This document shows, piece after piece, positions 1-8,185 of a stretch of 64,000 bases of DNA. Made by a program: the position numbers and the translations under genes. Every line of letters begins with the position of its first letter. Position 1 is the stretch's first letter. Source of the stretch: Eubacterium limosum (GTDB lineage Bacteria; Bacillota; Clostridia; Eubacteriales; Eubacteriaceae); assembly GCF_000807675.2 (NCBI RefSeq), contig NZ_CP019962.1, positions 3,224,001 to 3,288,000 on the forward strand, read 5' to 3'. The notes beneath the pieces are model-generated. The model made no database searches, was not told where the DNA came from, and was given only the letters and a program-made list of their open reading frames with translations.

Positions 1-515
1 CAGCCTATGTTATGATGGCCTTCCGCATCGCCTACTACAAGGTTTACTATCCGCTGGCCTACTACGCCACCTATTTCAGTATCCGCGCCAAGGAATTTAA
101 TCTGGAAAAGATGACCAACGGCAAGGAAACGGTCAAAAAAACACTGGCGGAAATTCGCTCTCAGGGGAACAAGGCCAGCAACAAGGATCAGCAGCTCCTG
201 ACTTCGCTGGAGCTGGCGCTGGAAATGTACTGCCGTGGTTTTGGCTTTAAAAATGTGGATGTGTACGAGTCCCACTACAGCGAGTTCAAAATTGTCGGCA
301 ATGATCTGCTGCCACCGCTCAACGCCATTGATGGCCTGGGTGATAAGGCGGCCATGCAGATTTATGAGGAAGCCCAAAAGCGGCCCTTCATCTCCAAGGA
401 GGATCTGCAGACCAGGGCCAAGGTCAATAAATCCAATATCGAAAAGCTCGAGCAGTTTGGCTGCCTCAACAGCCTGCCAGACTCTAATCAGATGAGCTTT
501 TTAACCATGATGTAA
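1..515 (+). CDS. polC: DNA polymerase III PolC, C-terminal fragment (cut by window start)
   Basis: The reading frame is open from base 3 and ends at TAA 513-515, so only about the last 170 residues are present. The tail matches the end of Gram-positive PolC, the replicative polymerase alpha subunit of low-GC Firmicutes. It shows a helix-hairpin-helix stretch (LNAIDGLGDKAAMQIYEEA), then the SKEDLQTRAKVNKSNIEKL segment and the ending GCLNSLPDSNQMSFL, which is typical of the family. The catalytic palm lies upstream of the window. A strong hairpin terminator follows the stop by about 10 bases. The identification is firm; the true start is not visible. Confidence 0.93.
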   Translation, partial: AYVMMAFRIAYYKVYYPLAYYATYFSIRAKEFNLEKMTNGKETVKKTLAEIRSQGNKASNKDQQLLTSLELALEMYCRGFGFKNVDVYESHYSEFKIVGNDLLPPLNAIDGLGDKAAMQIYEEAQKRPFISKEDLQTRAKVNKSNIEKLEQFGCLNSLPDSNQMSFLTMM

Positions 516-524
516 ATAGCCTAT

Positions 525-557
525 CAGCAGCCTGGAATTAGCCCGGCTGCTGTTTTT
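525..557 (+). terminator. Intrinsic terminator after polC
   Basis: CAGCAGCC (525-532) pairs with GGCTGCTG (545-552) as a perfect 8-bp stem and is followed by TTTTT. It lies 10 bases after the polC stop and separates it from the next transcript. Confidence 0.85.
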
Positions 558-634
558 ATATTCTGACGTGTAATAAAAAGATATGAAAATTACCGAAAAC
601 GTTTCTAAATAAAGGTGATTCTTTTCACAAAATG

Positions 635-643
635 TGTTATAAT
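635..643 (+). promoter_or_regulatory. Extended -10 promoter for the GGDEF/EAL gene
   Basis: TGT-TATAAT is an extended -10 element at 635-643, about 100 bases before the start codon. No good -35 box lies 16-18 bases upstream, which fits an extended -10 promoter. This is a sequence match only. Confidence 0.5.
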
Positions 644-741
644 AAGACATCATTTTAAGGGATAATCGGCAATTGTTTCGAAAGATTATAACGGGAGTGT
701 AAAAGAAAGGGGCCTTAAAAGCCTGTTGAGGTATTAGCAAT

Positions 742-2937
742 ATGAGTAAGAGGTTGTCACGGGTCGCCTTGATTGCGCTGATTCTTTTGCTGTTTATCGC
801 GGTGTTTTTTTTGATGCGCTATGTCCAGAACTTGCTGTACTCGGATGTGCAGATCAACCTGACTGAGGTGGTGACTCAAAATAAGGATGTGGTTACCAGT
901 AAGCTGAAAGTCGAGGTCAACAATCTGGACAATGTGTCCAAACAGCTCACCGACCGGATGAGTCAGGAGGCCCCGGGGGATGGGAATGCGCTCAAATCCG
1001 CTTTTTTAAGTTATATAACGGAGAACCTGGACCCGGATCTTTTTATCGCGGATGGTGCGGGAAACGCTTCTTTTACGGATGGCAGCAGTGTCAGCGTAGC
1101 GGGACGAAAATACTTCAGGCTGGCTTTGGAGGGGGTTCAGAATATATCGGATAAAACAATCTCCCGTGTCACAGGTGAGGAGCTGTTTGTGATCAGTGTT
1201 CCCATGTATTTTAAAAACCAGATTGTCGGAACGGTTCAGAAGCAGTATACCCCCGAGGAAATGTATAATCTGTGTTCACTGTCCCTGTTTTCAGATCAGG
1301 GTGCAATGTATATTATCAACAGCCAGGGATATATCTTAATCAGCTCGGAAGAGGAAGAATACAACAAGGAATCCGACAACTATTTCCGCAGCCTCTATCA
1401 GAAGGGAAACCAGGATGCTTCACGCGAGTTGGAACAAGGGATCAAGAATGAACAGGCAGGCTTCATGGAGACCACTGAGGACGGCGAAAGGATTTTCTCA
1501 GCCTATACACCGGTGGAGGAGATCCATGACTGGTACCTGATTTCGAGTATACCGACCAGCGCGGTATCGCCGAACGCCAAAATGTTTTATGTGATCCTCT
1601 GTGTGGTCGTGGGTGTACTAGGGGTCATCATGTTTGTTTTTCTGGCCTACAAGAACAGACAGCAGGCCAATCTTAGGAGAATCGCCTTTGTGGATACGGT
1701 GACCGGCGGTAACACCTTTAATAAGTTTACGGTCGATCTTCAGGCAGCGCTTGCCGCCAATCCGGAGCACCCGGGCTATCTGATGACCTTTGACGTTGAT
1801 AATTTTAAGTATGTCAACAATTATTATGGATTTGATGTGGGTGATAAAATCCTCCGCCATATCTACGATAAGATGGCAGAACAGCTGATGACCGGGGAGA
1901 GCCTCGCGCGTATATCCGGCGATCATTTTATCGTACTGCTGCAAGAAGCCGCTCCTGAACGCCTGAATGGAATGCTGAAGGCATCTATGGAAAATGATCA
2001 GGGGGTTATGCTGTACTATACGGCCGGGGTTTACGAAATCGCAGACCCGGATGAGAGCATCAGCCTGATGGTCGATAAGGCCAGCGCCGCCGCACAGGTC
2101 AATAAAGGGATGATGCGCAAGGAAATCGCTTTTTACTCCATTCAGTTCGACGAGCAGATGATTGAGAGCGAGCAGCTTAAACGCTCAGTGGAGCAGGCCC
2201 TGACCAACGATGAAATCGTGCCTTTCTTCCAGCCAAAGGTCAATATCAACACCAGAGAAATCGTCGGAGCAGAGGTGCTGGCGCGTTGGATCACCAAGGA
2301 GGGAAGGCTCCGCTCACCGGCTGAGTTCATCCCGCTGTGTGAGAAGACCGGCCTCATCACCGAGCTGGATATGATTATTTTTGAGAAAACACTGGCGTTT
2401 TTGAGGAAGAATCTGGACGAAAAGGTGCCGTGCGTGCCCATCTCCATCAACTTTTCGAGGCTGCACCTGCTGGATGATGGCTTCTTTGACAAGATTACAA
2501 GACGGATTCACCAGTACGATATTCCACCAGAGCTGATTGAAATCGAGCTGACAGAAAGTGCGATTTTCGATAACCATGAGATCATATCCGAATTTACAAA
2601 CCAGCTTCACCAATACGGTCTTCAGATTTCCATGGACGATTTTGGCTCTGGCTATTCTTCGCTGAATATGCTGAAGGATATCCCCATTGATGTTCTGAAA
2701 ATTGACCGCGCTTTTCTGGAGGAGACTTCAGACAGTAAAAAGCAGCGTGTCATTCTCTCCGCCATTGCCCATATGGCAAAACGCCTGGACATCCGGGTAG
2801 TGGTCGAGGGCGTGGAAACCATTGAAAATGTTAACCTGATGAAGGAATTTGGCTGCTACATTGCGCAAGGGTATTATTTTGCCAAACCAATGGACGAAGA
2901 GTCCTTTGGGAAAATATATAAAGAAGGGATATTATAG
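742..2937 (+). CDS. Membrane Cache-GGDEF-EAL protein, probable c-di-GMP phosphodiesterase
   Basis: This 731-residue protein has a membrane helix at about residues 7-27, an extracellular Cache-like sensor domain at about 28-275 and a second helix at about 278-301. A GGDEF domain (about 310-460) and an EAL domain (about 485-725) follow. The GGDEF signature is SGDHF (about residue 392), so cyclase activity is probably lost. The EAL domain keeps its key motifs: EVLARW (about 511, an accepted EAL variant), ELTES, DDFGSGYSSL (about 632), LKIDRAFL and VVEGVET. The likely role is hydrolysis of c-di-GMP in response to an extracellular ligand, with the degenerate GGDEF perhaps serving as a GTP-sensing regulatory domain. 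A sugar-binding lipoprotein begins 9 bases after the stop, so the two are probably co-transcribed. Confidence 0.88.
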   Translation: MSKRLSRVALIALILLLFIAVFFLMRYVQNLLYSDVQINLTEVVTQNKDVVTSKLKVEVNNLDNVSKQLTDRMSQEAPGDGNALKSAFLSYITENLDPDLFIADGAGNASFTDGSSVSVAGRKYFRLALEGVQNISDKTISRVTGEELFVISVPMYFKNQIVGTVQKQYTPEEMYNLCSLSLFSDQGAMYIINSQGYILISSEEEEYNKESDNYFRSLYQKGNQDASRELEQGIKNEQAGFMETTEDGERIFSAYTPVEEIHDWYLISSIPTSAVSPNAKMFYVILCVVVGVLGVIMFVFLAYKNRQQANLRRIAFVDTVTGGNTFNKFTVDLQAALAANPEHPGYLMTFDVDNFKYVNNYYGFDVGDKILRHIYDKMAEQLMTGESLARISGDHFIVLLQEAAPERLNGMLKASMENDQGVMLYYTAGVYEIADPDESISLMVDKASAAAQVNKGMMRKEIAFYSIQFDEQMIESEQLKRSVEQALTNDEIVPFFQPKVNINTREIVGAEVLARWITKEGRLRSPAEFIPLCEKTGLITELDMIIFEKTLAFLRKNLDEKVPCVPISINFSRLHLLDDGFFDKITRRIHQYDIPPELIEIELTESAIFDNHEIISEFTNQLHQYGLQISMDDFGSGYSSLNMLKDIPIDVLKIDRAFLEETSDSKKQRVILSAIAHMAKRLDIRVVVEGVETIENVNLMKEFGCYIAQGYYFAKPMDEESFGKIYKEGIL

Positions 2938-2946
2938 GAAAACAGG

Positions 2947-3954
2947 ATGAAAAAATTTCTGTGCTGTCTGGGCAGCCTGTTGCTTGTGGCAACATTATTA
3001 AGCGGCTGCAGTACAAAGGAGGATGCGGTGAAAATAGGCGTGTCCTTTGGTGTTGGAAGCGCCTCACGCTGGCCTCTGGAGCAGGGGTATATGGAGGAGC
3101 GCGCGAAGGAGCTGGGTGATGAGATAGAGGTGCGGCTGAATACAACCGATACGCCCAAAACCCAGCAAGAGGACTGCTTTGAGATGATTGACAACGGGAT
3201 TGACGTACTGATTCTGACCCCGCGTGATGTCAACAACACCAAGGAGATCTTAGACTATGCCAAAAAGAAAAACGTTAAGGTTGTCAACTATGCCCGAGTG
3301 GTGCTCGGAGACAATGTGGATCTGTTTGTCGGTTATGACAGCGGACGCATCGGACAGAGCATGGGGCAGTACCTCAGCGAAAAGGTTTATGAAGGGGATT
3401 ATATTATCCTGAGGGGTGATTCCGGCGATCATAACGCTACGCTGTTGTATGAAGGCGCCATGCGTTATATCGACCCGATCAGAGGAAACATTAACATTCT
3501 CATGGATGAGGCCGTTCCTGGCTGGTCTGCCGATACGGCAAAGGAAATAGTTAAGAACGCTGTGGCCCAAAATGGGAACCGTGTCAATGCCATCCTCGCA
3601 CCCAATGACAAGCTGGCAGGAGCCTGTGCCGATGCGCTCACAGAGCTTGGAGTTACCACACCCGTTGTGATTACTGGTATGGACGCGGAACTGGACGCGG
3701 TTAAGCGTATTGTCGGCGGCAGACAGGATATGACGGTTTATATGGATCTGAAGGATCTGGCGCGAAAAGCAGTGGAGGAAGCAGATAAAATGGGCAGAAA
3801 CCAGGAAGTTGATGTCAACGCAGACTTCAACAACCAGGGTGAGAGCACCGTTGCATCCTACCTGATCAACGGCCAGGTGGTCACGAAACAGAATATTGAT
3901 AAAATCCTCATTGACAATGGCTATTACACAAAAGAAGCGGTTTATGGGAACTGA
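2947..3954 (+). CDS. Sugar-binding lipoprotein, XylF/RbsB family, without an ABC transporter
   Basis: This is a 335-residue periplasmic-binding-protein type I domain behind a lipoprotein signal. The lipobox LSGC places the lipidated cysteine at residue 21. Segments such as VKIGVSFG, DVLILTPRDVN, YIILRGDSGDHNATLLYEGA and AILAPNDKLAGACADALTELG match the xylose/ribose-binding group. No permease or ATPase gene lies nearby. The gene sits 9 bases behind a Cache-GGDEF-EAL gene, so a sensory role is plausible: the loaded protein could dock on the Cache domain. That role is inferred; the family assignment is strong. A terminator follows at 3967. Confidence 0.85.
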   Translation: MKKFLCCLGSLLLVATLLSGCSTKEDAVKIGVSFGVGSASRWPLEQGYMEERAKELGDEIEVRLNTTDTPKTQQEDCFEMIDNGIDVLILTPRDVNNTKEILDYAKKKNVKVVNYARVVLGDNVDLFVGYDSGRIGQSMGQYLSEKVYEGDYIILRGDSGDHNATLLYEGAMRYIDPIRGNINILMDEAVPGWSADTAKEIVKNAVAQNGNRVNAILAPNDKLAGACADALTELGVTTPVVITGMDAELDAVKRIVGGRQDMTVYMDLKDLARKAVEEADKMGRNQEVDVNADFNNQGESTVASYLINGQVVTKQNIDKILIDNGYYTKEAVYGN

Positions 3955-3966
3955 TTGGTTCCCGGT

Positions 3967-4007
3967 AAAGAAAGGAAAGGTGTTTAAACCCTCCTTTCTT
4001 TTTTTAT
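3967..4007 (+). terminator. Intrinsic terminator
   Basis: AAAGAAAGGA (3967-3976) pairs with TCCTTTCTTT (3992-4001), followed by a T-run. It ends the signalling operon. Confidence 0.8.
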
Positions 4008-4026
4008 TAAGATTTATAAAAAAGAC

Positions 4027-4055
4027 TTGACAAAAAGGGAAGAGGGCTTTATCAT
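4027..4055 (+). promoter_or_regulatory. SigA promoter of the four-carbon acid operon
   Basis: TTGACA (4027-4032), a 17-base spacer and TATCAT (4050-4055). The predicted transcript begins near 4062, leaving about 115 bases of leader that contains the inverted repeat at 4138-4151. Confidence 0.7.
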
Positions 4056-4137
4056 TGAGTTATGAAAAGCAATACATAGGACGTTCTTCGTTACACATTT
4101 AACAAATGGCGTTCTATTAAAAATTTTAATCATAAAG

Positions 4138-4151
4138 GTAGGATGACCTAC
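4138..4151. promoter_or_regulatory. Candidate GntR operator: GTAGG-N4-CCTAC inverted repeat
   Basis: GTAGG (4138-4142) and CCTAC (4147-4151) flank ATGA. The 8-mers GTAGGATG and GATGACCT here both recur upstream of the FadR-type regulator, as GTAGGATG at 8111-8118 and as the reverse complement AGGTCATC at 8101-8108. This suggests one regulator acts at both places; binding is inferred. Confidence 0.5.
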
Positions 4152-4177
4152 TAAGAAAACAGAAAAGAGGTACTGAA

Positions 4178-5074
4178 ATGGATCGTATGGTTGGTTTTAT
4201 CGGACTCGGTATTATGGGAAAACCAATGGCTAAAAACCTGGTTAAAGGAGGGTGCAGCCTGCTGGTAAACGATTTGAATGGGGACGCAGTAAAGGAACTG
4301 ACAGATATGGGCGCTCAGGCGGCAACACTGAAAGAGATTGGCGAAAAATGCCCGGTTATCTTCACCATTCTTCCCAATGGCGCCATTGTCCAGTCGGTAT
4401 TATTTGGCGCTGACGGCGTGGCCGAGGGCATCAAAGAAGGCAGCGTTGTTGTGGATATGAGCTCAGTGACACCCACAGAATCCAAGGCCTGCGCCGAAAA
4501 ACTGGCGTCTCTGGGGGTTGATTTCCTGGATGCTCCGGTAAGCGGCGGGGAACCCAAGGCGATCGACGGGACACTGGCTTTTATGGTTGGCGGTAAACAG
4601 GAAGCCTTTGACAAAATGGCTCCTTATTTTGACATCATGGGCGCATCGGCACTGCTGGTCGGCGGAACTGGCAGCGGCTCTGTCACCAAGCTGGCCAATC
4701 AGGTCATTGTTAACCTGAACATCGCAGCTGTATCGGAGGCGCTGGTACTGGCCACAAAGGCCGGGGCTGATCCAGAGCTGGTTTACAAGGCGATCCGGGG
4801 CGGCCTTGCGGGAAGCACCGTCCTCGACGCCAAGGCGCCGCTGATGATCGACCGAAACTTTGTACCCGGCGGTAAAATTTCCATTAACCTGAAGGATATT
4901 AAAAACGTCATGGCAACCGCTCACGACATTGACGTTCCGCTGCCCATGAGCAGCCAGCTGTTGGAAATCATGCAGGCCCTGAAGGTAGACGGCCATCTGG
5001 AAGACGACCACGGCGGTATTGTACAGTATTTTGAAAAGCTGGCCGGTGTCGAAGTAAAACGTAAGGAACAGTAG
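4178..5074 (+). CDS. Beta-hydroxyacid dehydrogenase (GarR/LtnD-like)
   Basis: This 298-residue enzyme belongs to the 3-hydroxyisobutyrate/tartronate-semialdehyde reductase family, which interconverts beta-hydroxy acids and semialdehydes or ketones with NAD(P). It has the N-terminal Rossmann motif GLGIMG (8-13), the substrate-binding signature DAPVSGG (about 118) and the catalytic lysine in GSVTKLANQ (K171). The next gene, a DUF1537 kinase, begins at the base after its stop. In the known threonate and erythronate routes a dehydrogenase like this (LtnD) oxidises the four-carbon acid at C2 before the kinase acts. The exact substrate cannot be read from sequence; 2-hydroxy-3-oxopropionate reductase is the main alternative. 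Confidence 0.88.
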   Translation: MDRMVGFIGLGIMGKPMAKNLVKGGCSLLVNDLNGDAVKELTDMGAQAATLKEIGEKCPVIFTILPNGAIVQSVLFGADGVAEGIKEGSVVVDMSSVTPTESKACAEKLASLGVDFLDAPVSGGEPKAIDGTLAFMVGGKQEAFDKMAPYFDIMGASALLVGGTGSGSVTKLANQVIVNLNIAAVSEALVLATKAGADPELVYKAIRGGLAGSTVLDAKAPLMIDRNFVPGGKISINLKDIKNVMATAHDIDVPLPMSSQLLEIMQALKVDGHLEDDHGGIVQYFEKLAGVEVKRKEQ

Positions 5075-6517
5075 GTGAGTGATATGGCAGAAAGATTAGA
5101 TGCATCCATTTTAACAACCTTTAAGCCCATTGACGAAAAGGCTGTTACCGCACAGCTCGATGAAGCCTTAAAGGGCTTTGACCGCAAGATTGTGGTTCTG
5201 GACGATGACCCTACCGGGGTACAGACCGTTCACGACATTTCCGTCTACACCGACTGGTCGGTTGACAGCATGCGCAAGGGCTTTGACGAGGAAAACAGCA
5301 TGTTCTTTATCCTGACCAATTCCAGAGGGCTGACGGCTCCCGAGACCACAAAGGCTCACCGGGAAATGGCTGAGAACATTTTACAGGTGGCAAAGGAAAC
5401 CGGCAAGAAATTTGTTGTGATCAGCCGGAGCGACTCTACCCTCCGCGGTCATTATCCGCTGGAGCCAGAGATTTTAAAGGACGTCATTGAGTCCGGCTCA
5501 GACCAGAAAATTGACGGCGAAATTATCTATCCCTTCTTTAAAGAGGGCGGCCGTTTTACCATCGGCAACGTTCATTATGTACAGGAGGGCGATGTGCTGG
5601 TACCGGCGGGCGAAACCGAGTTTGCGAAGGACAAATCCTTTGGGTACAAGGCGTCCCATCTGGGTGAGTGGTGCGAAGAAAAATCCGGCGGTAAATACAA
5701 GGCCGGAGATGTGACCTTTATTTCACTGGAGGATCTGAGAAATCTGGAAATCGACAAGATCGCAGATCAGCTCATGCAGGTGAAGGATTTCAATAAAATC
5801 GTGGTCAATTCTATCGACTACGCAGATGTCAAGGTTTTTGCCATCGCACTGGTAAAAGCCATGAATCAGGGTAAAAACTTTATATTCCGCTCAGCCGCAG
5901 CCATCACAAAGGTGCTCGGCGGCGTGCCGGATAAGCCGATTCTCAGCCATGACGAGCTGATTTTAACAGAAAACAGGAATGGCGGCATCATCGTTGTCGG
6001 CTCCCATGTCAACAAGACGACCGCGCAGCTTGAGGAACTGAAAAACTCGGACAAGCCCATTGAGTTTATCGAGTTTAACCAGCACCGTGTCCTGGAAGAA
6101 AACGGACTGGAACAGGAAGTAGAACGGGTAGTGTCCATTGTGGACGCAGATATTAAGGCTGGTAAAACCGTCGCCGTCTATACCCGACGGGACCGCTTTG
6201 ACCTGGATACTGACGATAAGGATGAACAGCTTAAGGTGTCTGTCAAAATATCCGACGCGGTCACCAGCATTATCACCAACCTGTCTGTGCGCCCCAACTT
6301 TATTGTGGCCAAGGGCGGGATTACCTCCAGCGACATCGGCACTAAGGCACTGCGGGTGCAGAAGGCCAATGTCATGGGCCAGATTAAACCGGGGATTCCT
6401 GTATGGATGACCGGGGAAGAAAGCAAATTCCCTGGACTGCCCTATGTGATCTTCCCGGGCAATGTAGGCACCAACACCACACTGAGAGAAGCTGTTGAGA
6501 CTCTGATGGGTGAATGA
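5075..6517 (+). CDS. Four-carbon acid sugar kinase (DUF1537 family)
   Basis: This 480-residue protein covers both DUF1537 domains: the N-terminal sugar-binding half with VVLDDDPTGVQTVHD (about 40-54) and SRSDSTLRGHYP (about 114), and the C-terminal nucleotide-binding half with AKGGITSSDIG and MTGEESKFPGLPYVIFPGNVG-like segments. Characterised members (OtnK, DtnK, LtnK-type) phosphorylate oxo-tetronates, threonate or erythronate. The GTG start at 5075 follows the upstream TAG directly and has AAGGA 7 bases upstream. An in-frame ATG at 5084 with AGGTG 6 bases upstream is an equally good alternative. The usual partner class II aldolase (OtnC) and isomerase (OtnI) genes are absent. Confidence 0.88.
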   Translation: MSDMAERLDASILTTFKPIDEKAVTAQLDEALKGFDRKIVVLDDDPTGVQTVHDISVYTDWSVDSMRKGFDEENSMFFILTNSRGLTAPETTKAHREMAENILQVAKETGKKFVVISRSDSTLRGHYPLEPEILKDVIESGSDQKIDGEIIYPFFKEGGRFTIGNVHYVQEGDVLVPAGETEFAKDKSFGYKASHLGEWCEEKSGGKYKAGDVTFISLEDLRNLEIDKIADQLMQVKDFNKIVVNSIDYADVKVFAIALVKAMNQGKNFIFRSAAAITKVLGGVPDKPILSHDELILTENRNGGIIVVGSHVNKTTAQLEELKNSDKPIEFIEFNQHRVLEENGLEQEVERVVSIVDADIKAGKTVAVYTRRDRFDLDTDDKDEQLKVSVKISDAVTSIITNLSVRPNFIVAKGGITSSDIGTKALRVQKANVMGQIKPGIPVWMTGEESKFPGLPYVIFPGNVGTNTTLREAVETLMGE

Positions 6518-6525
6518 TTCGGGCG

Positions 6526-6563
6526 GCCTGTCCGGTAAAAATACCGGGCGGGCGCCCAAAAAT
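6526..6563 (+). other. GC-rich hairpin between kinase and cyclase genes
   Basis: CCGGTA and TACCGG form the core of a larger GC-rich stem, but no T-run follows. It could limit read-through or protect the upstream mRNA end. A terminator function is uncertain. Confidence 0.4.
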
Positions 6564-6651
6564 AAGCGTTTTACTGAAATCGCAGTCATAAGATTATTGG
6601 CGGAAAGAGTCTCCGCTTAATAAAATAAAAAATTTATATGAGGTGAACTTT

Positions 6652-7317
6652 ATGAACATTTTCTTATCCTATCCATTGGACCCGAACGATTTAGCATGGC
6701 CAGGCGAACCGGTCATCAAAGTAAGACAGTGTACTGAAATCGGTGATGAAACCCCGTTCAACAGCTTTATGTCCGAGCTGCCAAACCACTGCGGCACCCA
6801 CTATGATGCACCGAAGCATTTCAATCCAGACGGACTGAGAATCAATGAGCTCCCCATTGACTACTTTGTGTTCAAAAAAGTACTGCTTTTAGATATTCCG
6901 AAAAATGCCTGCGAAGGCGTAACCATCGAAGATTTAAAGAAGCATGAAGACGAAATCCAGCAGGCCGACCTGCTGCTGATCCGCACTGGCTTTGGCGAAG
7001 TAAGAAAAACAGATCCTAAGAAATATCAGATGGAAGGCCCATTCCTGACACCGGAAACCTGCCTGTACATGGTCAACACCTACAAAAACCTGAGATGCGT
7101 GGGCTTTGACTTCCTGGCAATCGGCTCGCCTTGTAATGATCTGGCAGCGCCGGCTCACCAGAATCTGTTAGGCCTGAACACTGAAAAATTCATCACTGCA
7201 ATCGAAGACATGAACCTGTCCGAATTAAAGGGCAAAATCAATTTTGTTGTTGCCGCTCCGCTGCGTATCGTAGGCGTAGACAGCAGCCAGGTCAGCGTTA
7301 TTGCAGATTTAGATTAA
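6652..7317 (+). CDS. Cyclase-family metal hydrolase (kynurenine-formamidase-like)
   Basis: The 221-residue product carries the PF04199 cyclase-family metal signature HCGTHYDAPKHF (about residues 45-56) followed by ELP. Members hydrolyse amide or lactone bonds (arylformamidase, isatin hydrolase), and many are uncharacterised. A GTG at 6643 lies in frame, but the ATG at 6652 is preferred because AGGTG at 6641-6645 sits 6 bases upstream of it. It follows the dehydrogenase/kinase pair after 134 bases, and a strong terminator closes the group. In this setting it might open a lactone of a four-carbon acid; that is inference. Confidence 0.8.
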   Translation: MNIFLSYPLDPNDLAWPGEPVIKVRQCTEIGDETPFNSFMSELPNHCGTHYDAPKHFNPDGLRINELPIDYFVFKKVLLLDIPKNACEGVTIEDLKKHEDEIQQADLLLIRTGFGEVRKTDPKKYQMEGPFLTPETCLYMVNTYKNLRCVGFDFLAIGSPCNDLAAPAHQNLLGLNTEKFITAIEDMNLSELKGKINFVVAAPLRIVGVDSSQVSVIADLD

Positions 7318-7320
7318 AAC

Positions 7321-7345
7321 AAAAAGAGCCTTCGGGCTCTTTTTT
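7321..7345. terminator. Bidirectional terminator between convergent genes
   Basis: AAAAAGAGCC-TTCG-GGCTCTTTTT (7321-7344) is a perfect stem with a stable UUCG loop and T/A runs on both sides. It serves the cyclase gene on plus and can serve the regulator on minus. Confidence 0.9.
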
Positions 7346-7367
7346 AGTTGCTTTTGGCCATTTTGAC

Positions 7368-8084
7368 TCAGGCATCCTTGTCGTGCCAGAAGGTCATGCT
7401 CTTTTCCACTGCGGCGTCGATGCTTTTCACATCCTTTTCCTGAATACAGCGGAGGATTTCCTTGTGATAGCCCTCGGCCTTGTCGAAAAGCTCCTGGGTA
7501 TTGATGGTATCCTCAATGGACAGGGAAAAGATCTCATAGATGCCGTTGACCAGCTTGGAAATATAGGGGTTGCCGCAGATATCGGCAATGGCAACGTGAA
7601 ACTTGTAATCCAGGTAGGCGGCTTTTTCCTTGTCGCCGCTCTCATAAGACTTGCGGATATCCTTGATGATCTGGCTCAGGTGGACGATGTCGCCGTCGGT
7701 AGCCTTTTTCATGGCTGTGCGCAGGACCATCTCCTCCATACACTCCCTGAATTCCACCATGTCCGGGTCACTTTCGGCCTGGAAGATGATGCTGTAGATA
7801 ATGGGGTTAAAGACTGTGGGGGCAATGTGGTCGCACACATAGGTGCCGTCACCGCGTTTGATGTCTACCACGCCCAGTGCGGATAAAATTTTCATGGCCT
7901 CACGCAGGGAGTTCCGCCCTACGTTCAGCTCTTCCATGAGCTCAAATTCACTGGGGAGTTTTTCCCCTACCTTAAACTGTCCGGTAGAAATGGCTTTGAC
8001 AATCCGGTCGATAATCTTGTCAACAATGGAGGAGTTATCAATGGGTGAAAGGGCATTTGCCGGTTTTTTTCTGTCGCTTGGCAT
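7368..8084 (-). CDS. FadR-family GntR transcriptional regulator
   Basis: The 238-residue protein has an N-terminal winged helix (KLPSEFELMEELNVGRNSLREAMKIL is the GntR helix-turn-helix region) and a C-terminal all-helical FCD ligand-binding domain that includes a metal-type H in DYKFHVAIADI. Such proteins respond to small carboxylic acids. The start at 8084 is chosen because GGAG lies 10 bases upstream of that ATG; the frame extends 25 codons further without a matching site. It is convergent with the dehydrogenase/kinase/cyclase genes. Shared sequence blocks upstream of both suggest that it controls them and itself. Confidence 0.88.
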   Translation of the reverse strand: MPSDRKKPANALSPIDNSSIVDKIIDRIVKAISTGQFKVGEKLPSEFELMEELNVGRNSLREAMKILSALGVVDIKRGDGTYVCDHIAPTVFNPIIYSIIFQAESDPDMVEFRECMEEMVLRTAMKKATDGDIVHLSQIIKDIRKSYESGDKEKAAYLDYKFHVAIADICGNPYISKLVNGIYEIFSLSIEDTINTQELFDKAEGYHKEILRCIQEKDVKSIDAAVEKSMTFWHDKDA

Positions 8085-8100
8085 AATTTCAAATCTCCTA

Positions 8101-8130
8101 AGGTCATCTAGTAGGATGTTTGGACATCCT
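8101..8130. promoter_or_regulatory. Operator region of the FadR-type regulator
   Basis: AGGATGT-TTGG-ACATCCT is a perfect 7-bp inverted repeat (8113-8130). Next to it AGGTCATC (8101-8108) and GTAGGATG (8111-8118) repeat two blocks found at 4138-4149. On the minus strand the repeat lies just downstream of the -10 box at 8142-8147, a position suited to autorepression. Confidence 0.55.
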
Positions 8131-8141
8131 GTTTGTACCTT

Positions 8142-8170
8142 ATTATAACCTACCGGCAAATAATGAGCAA
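8142..8170 (-). promoter_or_regulatory. Promoter of the FadR-type regulator
   Basis: On the minus strand TTGCTC, a 17-base spacer and TATAAT (plus coordinates 8142-8147 for the -10) form a SigA-type promoter directing transcription into the regulator. Confidence 0.6.
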
Positions 8171-8185
8171 ATGTTTATTTAAGAA

